Part shown: in pieces, positions 10,648 to 20,326 of the stretch | How positions within the stretch are numbered: position 1 is the first letter of the stretch | How the letters are laid out: each line of letters begins with the position of its first letter | NCBI GenBank assembly: GCA_035610365.1 | Contig: CM069439.1 | Span: 24,999,533-25,063,532 of the forward strand | From: Aquatica leii | Lineage: Eukaryota; Arthropoda; Insecta; Coleoptera; Lampyridae | Reading direction: 5' to 3' | Length of the DNA: 64,000 bases | Program-made: the position numbers and the translations under genes | Notes under the pieces: generated by a model | Told to the model about the DNA's origin: nothing | The model's input: the letters and a program-made list of their open reading frames with translations, nothing else | Database searches by the model: none

Positions 10648-11145
10648 TTAATGGAAAAGGATCGTCACGGGTGGTAAGCTCGACCCTGATTGGGTTACGG
10701 TTGCTAAGGGGCGTGTTTTTGATAAATGACTAATAACCGGGAACCAAAGAGGGGATAGTTCGAAACCATGATTGCGATTAAAGTTATTGGGATGATTGAT
10801 GATTTCTATGCTTTCTCGGAATTTCCTGTTAAAAAAGAATGGAGATTTGGCAATCAACGAAACATTATCAAAATCTATCTTGCGACCTGTAGTAAAATGA
10901 TGTTCAGCGACCGCAGACTTGGAAGTATACCTTTTCCTTATACAACGATCATGTTCTGAAATGTGAGTAATGACGGAACGACCGGTTTCACCAATGTAGA
11001 CTAAACCACAAGAACAGGGAATTTGGTATACACCTTGAGATGAAAGTGTAGGAAATTTGTCTTTGGGAGAAGGAAGAATCTGAGAGATTTTGCCTGTCGA
11101 GTTGAATATGGGTTTAACACCATTCTTACAAAGGAGTTTCCCTAT
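10648..11145 (-). pseudogene. PLE-2 GIY-YIG endonuclease domain
   Basis: On the reverse strand the frame reads GVYQIPCSCGLVYIGETGRS, an exact GIY-YIG signature with the PLE-type CSC and the catalytic-region R of TGRS. It is followed by HISEHDRC and SAVAEHHFTTGRKIDF with the conserved AEH, then KFRESIEIINHPNNFNRN, the segment carrying the catalytic glutamate. The domain supplies the target nick for reverse transcription. It sits in a broken element, joined to the reverse transcriptase in the family order. Confidence 0.87.
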
Positions 11146-12241
11146 TTAATCTGTAACCTTGTGAATGTAGGGTAAAAAGGTCAATTTCGGGTTAGATTCG
11201 GGAGTAGAAATGTCCTTAGGTAATCGAGTACGTGGATGTAAACGACGATTAATAACTCTATGAATATCTCGCTTTTTATAACCATTGTTCACTAAGGTTC
11301 TAGTAAGATGACGGAGTTCTGAGTCTAGCTTCTCAGGTTGACAAATAGAAAAGGCACGATGTACCAAAGATTCGATAACAGAACGTTTCTGTGCAGGATG
11401 ATGATGAGACGAAGCATGAAGGTATCTGTCCTTATGGGTGGGTTTGCGATAAACAGAATGTCCCAGAAGTCCGTCTGGCTTACGAGTCACAAGAACGTCA
11501 AGAAATGGAAGAGAACCATTACTTTCGATTTCCATAGTAAATTTGATATCTAAGTGTTAAGATGTTAAGATGATCAAGAAACTTAGACAATTAAGATGAC
11601 CATAAGACCAAACAATAAACGTGAATGAAATGAAAATGTTAGCTACAACAGGTGATAGAGGAGAACCCATAGCAGCACCAGAAACTTGTTCGTAAAACTT
11701 GTTATCAAATTGGAAGTAAGTAGAGGATAGACACTTTTCAGTAAGAGGAACCAAACTCAAGTCCTTGCCATGTTGAGACAGAATCTGTTTGATGATAATA
11801 AACGAATCCTTAATAGGCACTTTAGTAAAAAGTGAAGTAACATCAAAGCTCACGAGAAGGTTTTGGGGTTTAAGTTTTATAGTTTCTAGACGTTGAATAA
11901 AATGCTGAGAGTTGAGGATGTGAGAAGAGGTTTTTTCCTGTAAACTTGCAAAGAATGTTGGACAAGCACTTGGCTAGCTTGTAAGTAGGAGATTGGATAG
12001 TACTAACGATAGGTCGAAAAGGAATATCTTGTTTGTGAATTTTGGGAAGTCCGTATAGACGAGGTGGTTTAGAATCTGATGGAGTAAGTCGACGTTTAGT
12101 TTCAGGAGGTAGATTGGAAGATTTGATGATTTGGCTAACCTCACGTTCAATCCTCGAAGTGGGGTTGCAACTATGACACGGTCCAATCCCGGAAGACATT
12201 CTAATGTTAGTATAGATTCCGGCTGTGGAAGCCTTCGCCAT
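11146..12241 (-). pseudogene. PLE-2 reverse-transcriptase region
   Basis: This is the Penelope reverse transcriptase. From the N-side: RLYGLPKIHKQDIPFRPIVS (near 12065), the family's finger signature; SFDVTSLFTKVPIKDSF (11850-11800), motif A; EQVSGAAMGSPLSPVVANIF (about 11689-11630), motif B; then SLPFLDVLVTRKPDG and YRKPTHKDRYLHA (11510-11410), the thumb region with the invariant THKDRYLH. The catalytic motif C region is damaged. A few breaks occur. Sequence differs from PLE-1 throughout, which argues for two independent insertions rather than a duplication. Confidence 0.87.
12163..12214 (-). repeat. PLE-2 inverted end, 5' side
   Basis: Inverted copy of 10305-10356. It lies inside the open reverse-transcriptase N-terminal frame, so the repeated stretch is read as protein at this end and as non-coding tail at the other. 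Confidence 0.85.
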
Positions 12242-12244
12242 TAC

Positions 12245-13490
12245 ATCAGTAAAGTTTATTTATAAGATTTTCTCTGTCGATAGTTTTAAATACTTTTATT
12301 CTACTGTAGAATTTTCCCACTTTTTTCCGAAACTACAATCCATTTTGTTAGGATGGATTAGTTGTTTATTTTCCATTCAGTTGATTTTTTATAGGTTCTT
12401 GTGCTTTTTTGCTTCCTCTCCTATTTTTTCCATGTTTTTTATTTGCTCTATCCAATTCTCAATTTTCATATGTTTTAGATCTTCCATTACTTCTTCAAAT
12501 CATCTAATTGATGGTCTTCCTGTTGGTCTATTTGTTGTCATTGACTTTATTATTTTTGTCTCGTCTGCTTTCATTACGTGCCTTAGCTATCTAATTCGTT
12601 ATGCCTTCATTACTGTCACGAGGTCTTCTTTCATTATTTCTAAGATTTTGTTGTTCATGTATTGTATTCTTCATCTCCTTTTTTTTTTAACTTATTAGCA
12701 TCTTTCTTTAAATATTCTTAGTTGTTCATTTTCTTTTTGTGTTGTGCACATTATTTCGGCTGCATATAGTACTACTGGTCTAATTATACAATTGTATATT
12801 CTATTTTGGTCTTTATGTTCACTTTTTTACTTTTTAGTTTACTACAACTTGCATAATATGCTTTATATTCTAGCTGTATCATTTTCTTAACTTCTTCACT
12901 TTTCTCATTTTTGTAATTTAGTTGCACTCCCAGGTATGTAAAATGTTACACATTTTCAAAGGTATGTTTCTCTATTTTTACCTTTTCAATGTTATTTATT
13001 CTTCCTCTTTGACATTTCACATATTTGGTTTTATTTTCATTCATTTCCAGTTCTATACTACTTGGTGTTTTTTGTAATATTTTAAATATTTCTTAAATTT
13101 TATTCTATGACCTTGCTATAACTACTATGTTATCGGCGTACGCTACTATTTGTGCTTCTTTGTTTCCTATTGTTTCTTGTTCTTTTGCTTTTCTTATTGT
13201 CCCTTTTAGTGCTATGTTAAATAATGTAGCTGACAGCGCACCCCTAGATGTACAACCATATCCGTTTTCTGTTTCACCTTTTTGTGTTATGCAATGTTAT
13301 TCCTATTATTATTAATTTTTTATTTCTTATAATGATTTTAATGCTGCCTGTTTTAGTTGTTATCAAATGTTTGTTGATCAATTACAAACATCAAATGTAA
13401 TTGGATGTTGTATTCGTAGGCTGTTTCCATTATTTGGTGCATAACTTAAAGTGCATCTATGGTAGATCATCTTGGTCTAAATCTTATTTG
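12245..13490 (-). pseudogene. RTE-like LINE, 3' part
   Basis: The reverse strand holds the second half of a LINE reverse transcriptase. In order: IRFRPR-STIDAL (about 13480, motif 2, consensus GFRPGRST-D), YEYNIQLHLMF-ID (13410, motif A region), CTSRGALSATLFNIALKGTI (near 13240, motif B), IVAYADNIVVIARS (13150, motif C with ADD altered to ADN), and near 12520 the C-terminal TNRPTGRPSIRWFEE-VMEDLK. The motif C change and many stops mean it is dead. The order and the C-terminal 'GRP--RW' tail are typical of RTE-like elements, and the sequence resembles the element at 58129-61607. It is 5'-truncated. The forward ORFs here are shadows. Confidence 0.75.
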
Positions 13491-16195
13491 GTATTCAGCT
13501 GTAAAGATAAAAATTTTGAACCTACGATGAATCTTTTAGAGCTGGCTTTTATTAAAAAAAATTTTGCAATTTTGTTAGGAAATGAAAATAGTGAAAACTA
13601 CTAAAATGTGCTACGTTTGCTAGAAACCTGGTTCAAAGTTTATTTTTTAGCCACATTTGGATTTCTTTTTTGATTTAAAAAAATATTATTGATGAATAGG
13701 AGAAAATATTCCATTAAGATATTTCAGACATGAAAAAAAAACGGTTTAGAGAAATTTGTAAATATATTAATTATTTATCTACGAACGGAGTATTATTATA
13801 ACTCTAAAACGACGTGGTGAAGAAATTTGATTTTTGGTTATGCTTTCAGGTAGATACTGTAAGAAATATGAACCCATTTTTACGACAGTTATTTAAAACA
13901 AAGCTTAAAATTGTTGGCTAGTGTTATTTATGTTTATTAAAAATATGTACATTACAATAATTTAATTAATTTATTTAAGTTAGTTTTATTGTTTTTTATC
14001 TTACATTGTACTTATAAAATAATCAATCAAATTAATTGTTTCTTAATATGATATGGTAATCTCAGAAACTAATTCCTTTTCTACATCTATCCTAGAATGG
14101 AAATTTATTGAATCGTATTGTGGTATTGAGATTAATGATATTCAGGTACGCGCCTCGACACAATTCTAATCTTGCGTGTCCTCCAGGATAGGTTTATATA
14201 GTGCCTTGGTGGATAAACGCCACGTTGGTTTCTATAACATCATTTATGTGTAACTAAGTACAAAAAATAAAACTATATACCAATAATTAATATTCGTATA
14301 GAATTCGGTAATCCGTTAAAAGAAATCTAAGTATTGCAACTGAAAAGTTTCTTTACATTATTTTAAGATAAATGCGTTTAATGTTTGATGACAATTATCT
14401 AACTGTTACGTTACATTTATTAAACACGTTTTAATGTAATCTTATCAATGCAGCATATTATTAAGATATTACAATTGATTGGCTTACGTGTTTTAATTTT
14501 CTACTTCTTGATTTGCCTATTACAGATTATTTAGGTTTTTTCTTATGTTATCTTGTTTTTCGGATTTTTGTTACGTTGTACATAGAAATTCTTGCTTATT
14601 TTGTTAGTTCTAACGATGTTATGTTATGTTTTAGTATAGCAATTAAATGGTGTTATGTAACAAAAAGTCAAGATTCAATATTCTCAACTTGAGATATACG
14701 GTTCCTATGTTATCATTGTCACCGCTTAGTGCACGAATTTTAATTTTTTACCAAACTAAAATATTGGTTGAATTGTTTTTATTATGTTAGTATATTTGTT
14801 AAATAAATAAAATTTGTAATTTTTTTATATAGAAAATCTTTTTAAGTTTTGCAATATTTAACAATATTTTTTTTTTTAAATTAGATAAGCAATAGATTTT
14901 AAATCTGTAGATTACGTATCTTATAAGTTAACCTATTTTAATCACAAACCTAAGCCTTTAACCTACTGTTGAATTTTGCAGAGTATTAACTATTTTACAT
15001 GTTACCACTAATTTACAATGCGTATTAACTACTGTTACAGTTACTCGAAGTAGAAGTTGTTACGTGTAAAAAAGTTGGTAAAAGTAAAACTAGCACGTAA
15101 AAGGTAACATAAATATAGATAAATTAAATAATAAAAGTAAAAATGAAATTAAATTCTTGTACTGAAAAAAAAAAAATTTTAGTTATAATTATTACATTTT
15201 GTAAAATGCGAACTAAATTTAGCTAATGCAAAACAGTACATCAAAAAATTTTTATCTACAACACTGGTAAATAAAAAATACTAAAAACATATTTATAATT
15301 TTCGTAACTGTTTTGGTAAAACAAAACAATTGAAAAATACTTTTATATACGCAGTAATATCAAGAAGCCTGATGAAAATCCACGCTCTTGTGCTAATCGC
15401 AACCATTATCCGGATAATTTAATCAAATAATCGTTTTAACAATGTGGTGGCGTTTTTTGCCGCTTTTAGCTAACATTTTTTTTATTTTAGAATTGAATGT
15501 TTCTAATTTATATTTTAAAACCAAAAATACGGAAAATTTTTTTTGGGACTTATTAAAACATTGCTTTTGAATATTTCCTTTAGTTTTCTGTATACTCCTC
15601 AACCTAGGCTAACTCGTCTTTTTTCGTGTGTTTAGATATACCTATGTTGAGTCCAAGATATCTGTATAATATGACTTTTTTGTTGATTTCTAAACCAACT
15701 TCACCTAAATAACTTGTTTTGCCAGAATTTTTGTTTACTTATTATTTTTTTAAATTCCAGTTTATTTGTTTTTCTTAACGTGTTTAGCATCTCTATATGT
15801 TTCTTAGAGATTGTCGGCAATAAGATAAGAATATATCAGATTTGTAGAGTTAACATTAAGCAAGAGCTTTAACTACTAGTTTTTTTATGATATCAAAACA
15901 TCTTTCTATTTATTAGATTTTATGTTATAAAAATTAAAATGCCAGCACAACGTATATTCAATTGTTTTTTATTAATTTTAGAACATTTAATTTATTTTTC
16001 AATATTTTTTATAATTTTTGAAAACTTTGTTTTATGTTTTTGTTTTTTGTTGTTTTTTTTTACAGTTTGTTCTATGATTTTTGTAAATTTTTGTGTAATA
16101 TTCTACTATTGCAGTTACACAATTGTGCAAGTAAAAACTACATAAAACTTTTATATGTTTTTTTAATTTTTTTTTTATCATAAAATTTATAAAAA
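13491..16195. other. AT-rich region, nothing seen
   Basis: A long AT-rich stretch with no motif that I can support. A forward 68-codon ORF at 15939-16145 is almost all F, L, I, C and Y from a T-rich run and looks like a composition artefact. Confidence 0.6.
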
Positions 16196-17490
16196 AGGCG
16201 ATCTAAATGATGTAAACAATTATCGACCGATATCAATACTTCCAGCATTTTCAAAAGTATTTGAAAAAGTGATGATGCGCGCATAGCAAAATATTTTGAA
16301 AATAACAATCTTCTTCATAAACATCAATTTGGTTTCCGATCGGGACGATGTACATCCGACGCAATACTATCGTTTGTCACCAACACACTAAACTGCTTTG
16401 AAAATGGTCAATACTGCAAAGCAACATTTATAGATTTGTCTTGTGCTTTCGATTGTATCTCCCACAAAAATCTTTTAAATAAACTAAAGCTGATATACGG
16501 GTTCGATGTAGTCAGTCTATCGTTAATTAAATCATATCTGTCAAATAGAAAACAATCTGTTCGTATAAACAATAAAAATAGCCAAATGCTTAATCTAAGC
16601 AAAGGTGTACCACAAGGTAGTATTCTAGGACCGTTACTGTTCCTAATTTTTATTAACGACTTACCTACATACATACCAGAAGAGTGTACTCTTTTACTAT
16701 ACGCCGACGATACTACCATGTTAACTAAACATAATAATCTAGATACATTAATTGAAAAAGCAGATTACTATTTTGACTATGCCAAAGATTGGTTTCAAAC
16801 TAACAATTTAAGCGTACATACAGTTAAAACCGCGAACTTAGTGCTATCCTTAAAACCTATTAACACAGAGAACACCGACTTTGTAAAATTCTTAAGAGTT
16901 TACATAGATTCTAAATTAAATTTTAATAAACACATCAATTTCATTGCCGCTAAATTTAGTGCTAATTTGTTCGTGTTTCGACAACTGTACAATGAGGTGT
17001 CGTTTCAGACACTAAAGAACGCATACTTTGGTCTATGTCACAGCCTACTATCTTATTCAATTTTAGCATGGGGACATTCTCCATCCCATAGCCGCTTATT
17101 TAAACTGCAAGACGTGCTATAAGAATCATTAGTAACTTAAATTATAGACATGACTGTCGAAAATCATTTACAGCTAATGAAATTCTTACAATGCCTAGTA
17201 TTTTTATTTTGGCTTGCGTCTGTCATGCAAGAAAAAACATCAATAGTTACACGCAACAATTTGAAATTCACAACCACCACACAAGAGGCAAGAATATGTT
17301 ACGAATCCCGTACCCCCGAATTCATAAAACGCTGAATAGCCCTGAAATTTACTCAGAAACATTTTTTAACCATTAACCGGATTCAATAAAAATCCTACCA
17401 TAAATGAAACTACGGTAGTTAACGTTACTCTCAACGCGTACCTTCTACGTGCCACGACGTAGGAACAATCCCTTGACGCTTTACAAAAAT
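16196..17490 (+). mobile_element. CR1/Jockey-like LINE, 5'-truncated
   Basis: A forward-strand non-LTR retrotransposon beginning in mid reverse transcriptase just after a T-rich run. The first readable block is DLNDVNNYRPISILPAFSKV (about 16202-16261), the RT finger motif. The main RT frame follows, and the C-terminal LINE tail ends near 17490. No poly(A) tail is evident. The 5' truncation is the usual result of incomplete target-primed reverse transcription. Downstream, 17500-17712 is an unassigned coding-like scrap, then piggyBac copy B. Confidence 0.85.
16436..17122 (+). pseudogene. LINE reverse transcriptase, CR1/Jockey-like
   Basis: A 228-codon open stretch of the reverse transcriptase. 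CAFDCISHKNLLNKL carries motif A (F-D). GVPQGSILGPLLFLIFINDL is an intact motif B. LLLYADDTTML is an intact motif C with Y-A-D-D. FLRVYIDSKLNFNKHI matches the 'FLGV-ID--L-W--HI' thumb entry, and YFGLCHSLLSYSILAWG the conserved 'YY-L--S-L-YGI--WG'. The catalytic residues survive. Upstream, HQFGFRSGRCTSDAILSF is readable in another frame (a shift near 16285), and the C-terminal LACVCHARKNINSYT (17191-17376) lies in yet another, so at least two frame changes and a stop after 17119 inactivate it. Confidence 0.88.
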
Positions 17491-17499
17491 ATAAATCAT

Positions 17500-17712
17500 A
17501 ATATTCCGATTATTTGGCTGTCTATAGTACAACCTTGTTGTTGAGAATAGGGAAAACGGTATGGGTAGGGAAGGGAGTACAAGAGAGTGTGGAAGAAATG
17601 AGAGAGATGATTGAGAAAGCAACAGAGATAGTCAGATTTAGAAAGTGGAAGGGGGAGAAAACAGGATGAAAGAAATAATGTGAAGGATGCAAAGAAAAAT
17701 GCAAGGAGAGCA
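17500..17712 (+). pseudogene. unassigned coding-like remnant, purine-rich
   Basis: A purine-rich forward stretch reads RIGKTVWVGKGVQESVEEMR, then a charged helical segment through KATEIVRFRKWKGEKTG before TGA. After a one-base shift it continues ERNNVKDAKKNARRAL up to the piggyBac boundary. The charge pattern suggests a coiled coil or basic nucleic-acid-binding helix. I do not recognise the family. It is cut by the TTAA insertion site at 17713-17716, so it predates piggyBac copy B. It could be a transposon ORF1 or gag-like piece, or a host exon fragment. Confidence 0.35.
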
Positions 17713-17716
17713 TTAA

Positions 17717-18395
17717 CCTTCCGATTACCATTGGGGTCTTTTTTGACTCCAGACGTGTTGTTTTTGTTGTCTTTTCTTAAGTTTTTTTTACAACTGTCCC
17801 AATATTTTTTTAGCTGAGTTTCTTTCAACAATGTTTAATAATATATAACAAATTTTTTAATTGTTATTTGTTTTGCGACGTAAAAAAAATATTGTCGTTG
17901 GCGTCATATTTGATCCCACTTGGTAACCGACGTTCTAAATATATATCTAATATTTTGTCTGCATTTGTCATCTAATCTGTTAGTTTCAACGTGTTTCAAC
18001 GTGTTATTTGTCTGAATCATGATTACTACAATTCCGTCTTTAGTCATTACATTCGGTGAGTTTGTTCGAATCAGTTGAAAAGTGTGTCTGCTGTGTTATT
18101 ACATTTGATTGAAAATAGTTGTTGTTGAACTATGGCTAAAAAATATTTGTCTCAGCGTGAAGTGAAAGAAATAGCTAGCAATGTTAATTTACTGAATGAA
18201 ATTGTAGATGAAATTTTATCTGACGATAGTGATAACGAATTTGAAGGAGTAAGTGTAGATGATGTAAACCCGATTGAAAGTTTGGAAGACAATGACAGTG
18301 ATGATAATTCGCCCAATGATAAAGATATACGGGGTGGGTAAAGATGGTTCCACGTGGAAAAAAGATAAACCTCATGTTAGAAGACGAAATTAAGA
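17717..18395 (+). mobile_element. piggyBac copy B, 5' end only
   Basis: A forward-strand piggyBac 5' terminus begins with CCTTCCGATTACCATTGGGG directly after TTAA (17713-17716), the same end as copy A in inverse orientation. About 400 bp of shared leader precede ATG at 18132. The open frame MAKKYLSQREVKEIASNVNL matches copy A's N-terminus closely, including the DDDSDDNSPNDK acidic run, then shifts frame near 18325. Homology stops near 18395, in the KPHVRRRN segment, and unrelated AT-rich DNA follows. I found no 3' terminal repeat nearby, so this is a truncated copy rather than a simple MITE. Confidence 0.9.
18132..18395 (+). pseudogene. piggyBac transposase N-terminus (copy B)
   Basis: N-terminal acidic region of a piggyBac transposase, open for 69 codons and then readable in a shifted frame as KDGSTWKKDKPHVRRR. 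It lacks the whole catalytic domain, so it is inactive. Differences from copy A (for example EIVDEILSDD against EIEAEILSDD) show that the two copies are separate insertions of related, not identical, elements. Confidence 0.88.
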
Positions 18396-18484
18396 AACGG
18401 AGATTTTTATCAACAAAATCAATCAGATTTCTAAATTTTGAAGATGATTCCTTCCTTAAATTTTACAAATGATTTGAGATGATT

Positions 18485-18920
18485 ATGCACTAAAAGCTTT
18501 TTGTTGTTAAATCTTTCAAATTATCCCAAGCAAATTGATAGTTTGAAGCTGACATATTTAGATTTTTAATCGACTCGGCAGCTTTAGCTTTCAAGAAAGC
18601 ATGAAGGTAATAAAGTGTATGTACGTCTGTACCTTCATTATCGTGAATGTGAGATAAACAAATCTTTAAAAGTGAGCTAATCTTCAGGATTTCTAGTGAA
18701 AATAGGTAAATCAATGGTGGACAACTTAACAGACTGACGTGACTGAATATTATTTACTTCCTTAAGAGTCAAGTTAGAAAACGATCAATTTTTATTAAAT
18801 TTACATTGATCAAGAATATGATTAGAGATACTAGTCAAACTATATTTTTTTTTATTTCTTCAGCATATTCCTGCTCAACTAAGACTTCTTTTGACTCGAC
18901 TTTAAACGTCACTTTAACGT
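18485..18920 (-). pseudogene. BEL/Pao LTR-retrotransposon gag fossil
   Basis: A reverse-strand fragment of the gag-like protein of a BEL/Pao element. Readable family landmarks are KLSTIDLPIFTRNPED, then ISHIHDNEGTDVHTLYYLHA, FLKAKAAESIKNLNMSASNY and FAWDNLKD. This is the characteristic 'LP-F-G-P--W--F---F---V---------K--YL---L-G-A---I--L-----NY--AW--L' block. It is a short, old-looking and broken piece with no LTR seen. It is on the opposite strand from the BEL/Pao pol fossil at 51720, and I see no link between the two. Confidence 0.75.
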
Positions 18921-19544
18921 ACCTTAAACTTGTACATTATTTATCTCGCGTTTGAAAGTATTAAACAAAATGCATAAACCGCGGCAAAAACCAAACACCA
19001 CATAATAAATTTCAATTAAATTATTAAATTAAGTACAGACTAAACTTATGAAAGGATAGTTCCGTTAGGAACGGAAAAAATAACTTACTATAAGATTTTG
19101 GATTTATTCTTCTTCTAACAAATCCGGTTTTTCTACTAAAGCAGATACTTCTTTTTCTAAGTTGCATCAACAATAACGGCGAAAAAAAATTCTACTTTTC
19201 TTAAATTTTCGATAACCGCAATAATCCGGGTCGTAGGACCAATGTTTAAAGTTCTTTTGCGAAGGATCAAAATATTGGAAAATTAATGAAAATAAACAGA
19301 TTTTCACAAACATTCCAAGTGAAAAACTGTTCCCGTATATGTATATCGTTTATTTTATTTAGAAGAATAACTTCTTAAAATTAAAACGAACTAAATAAAA
19401 TAATTTTTTTGCCAAAAATAAATGCAACGCAAGGTGTACCTATTAGGCGCAAAAATGAATGCAACAAAGGCCGCATACACGCAAGACGTAAACACACCCG
19501 TTTAGATAAAAGAATTTTGAGCGGTTATTTTAAGGAAATAACCT
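18921..19544. other. AT-rich spacer, nothing seen
   Basis: No supportable coding or repeat feature. Part of the forward ORF at 19409-19729 overlaps the next LINE on its wrong strand and is a shadow. Confidence 0.55.
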
Positions 19545-19564
19545 CTTCTTCTTCTTCTTCCTCT

Positions 19565-19892
19565 TACGTTAAGTCTACTGGCTTGTGTTCTCCGGCTTAT
19601 CCTACGAGTTCTGGGAATTTGACTGCCATGCCTCTCTCCACCTCTTGTAAGGTCTTCCTAGAGGACGCCTGCTATCCACTTTACCATCCCTGGCGATGTT
19701 TACAATTTGTGACTTCTCCATTCTATTGATATGGTTGTTTCACGCCCTTCGTCGTTGACGGGACCATCTGGCATTATCTGGGATCGTACATCTCTTATCG
19801 TGACGCCTGTCATGCTCCTTAGCGTTTTCATCTCTGCCGCCCTAAGTATTTGTTTGGTTCTAGAGTTGTCTGCGCGTGTCTCTACAGCATAT
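19565..19892 (-). pseudogene. RTE-like LINE C-terminus (downstream piece)
   Basis: This region reads YAVETRADNSRTKQILRAAE, then MKTLRSMTGVTIRDVRSQ, then after a frame change GKVDSRRPLGRPYKRWREAW. These correspond to the post-RT region of RTE-like proteins: the 'ETRAD--KT--L---EMK-LR-I-G-T--D' block and the terminal 'RP-GRP-KRW' motif. The function is presumably RNA or 3'-end recognition. Inactive. Confidence 0.82.
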
Positions 19893-19922
19893 CGATACCT
19901 TAAGATCCAAATGTTGTAAGTA
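19893..19922 (+). repeat. left terminal inverted repeat of ATAT-duplicating transposon
   Basis: Begins CGATACCTTAAGATCC and ends in TAAGT. It matches the reverse complement of 22925-22955 with a 2-bp gap and a few substitutions. Confidence 0.9.
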
Positions 19923-20084
19923 ACAATTCTGAAATTTTACAGTAGAGACAAAAAACATTGCATTTTTTACGTTTTTTGTAATAAAAATTTATAAAAAATA
20001 CTGAAATGTTGTAATTATCTAACGTGATATAAATTAGCACAATAAACATAAAATACATGTTTTTTTTTTAAATTATGTGACTTA

Positions 20085-20131
20085 CAACATTTTCGTCCTA
20101 ATCTTTACTATTTAGGTGCACTTACAACATG
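20085..20131. repeat. subterminal repeats of the ATAT-duplicating transposon
   Basis: GACTTACAACAT and GCACTTACAACAT occur 32 bp apart here, and related ACTTACGACAC, GTTACGACATG and ACTTAGGACAT forms lie at about 22756-22934 near the other end. The left terminal repeat ends in the inverse of the same word. Repeated subterminal words of this kind usually serve as transposase binding sites; the binding role is inferred. Confidence 0.6.
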
Positions 20132-20326
20132 TACTAAAATGATGATAAAATACACTGTTTTTAGATTTTAATATGTTTTAACTTAGATAATACAAAAATG
20201 TAAAAAAGTAACCATTTATTTTCATTACAATTTTTTTTATACATCGTCAGTATTAAAAAATCGCTTAAATAAGGGCAATACATACTAAGGAATTAAATGA
20301 AAAATCAACATTTAAAAACTGATCGT

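Larger units (their letters stand above)
10305..12214 (-). mobile_element. Penelope-like element PLE-2, broken, with inverted ends
   Basis: A second PLE, reverse strand, of a different subfamily from PLE-1 judging by the sequence. A reverse transcriptase (11146-12241) is followed by a GIY-YIG domain (about 10680-11060), then a 3' tail with an internal direct repeat (10438-10625) and a hammerhead-like motif (10366-10400). A 52-bp inverted repeat closes both ends: 10305-10356 and 12163-12214, with few mismatches. It therefore shares the inverted-end architecture of its neighbour PLE-1, although the arm sequences differ. Parts of the reverse transcriptase read open and a few breaks are present. 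The forward-strand ORF at 12225-12698 is not part of it. Confidence 0.88.

Noticed and set aside
12225-12698. 157-codon forward ORF rich in F, S, I and L
   Set aside because: It is the complement of the reverse-strand LINE C-terminus; the hydrophobic look comes from reading a Lys/Glu-rich gene backwards.
15939-16145. 68-codon F/L/C-rich forward ORF
   Set aside because: Produced by a T-rich low-complexity run just before the LINE; no sign of selection.
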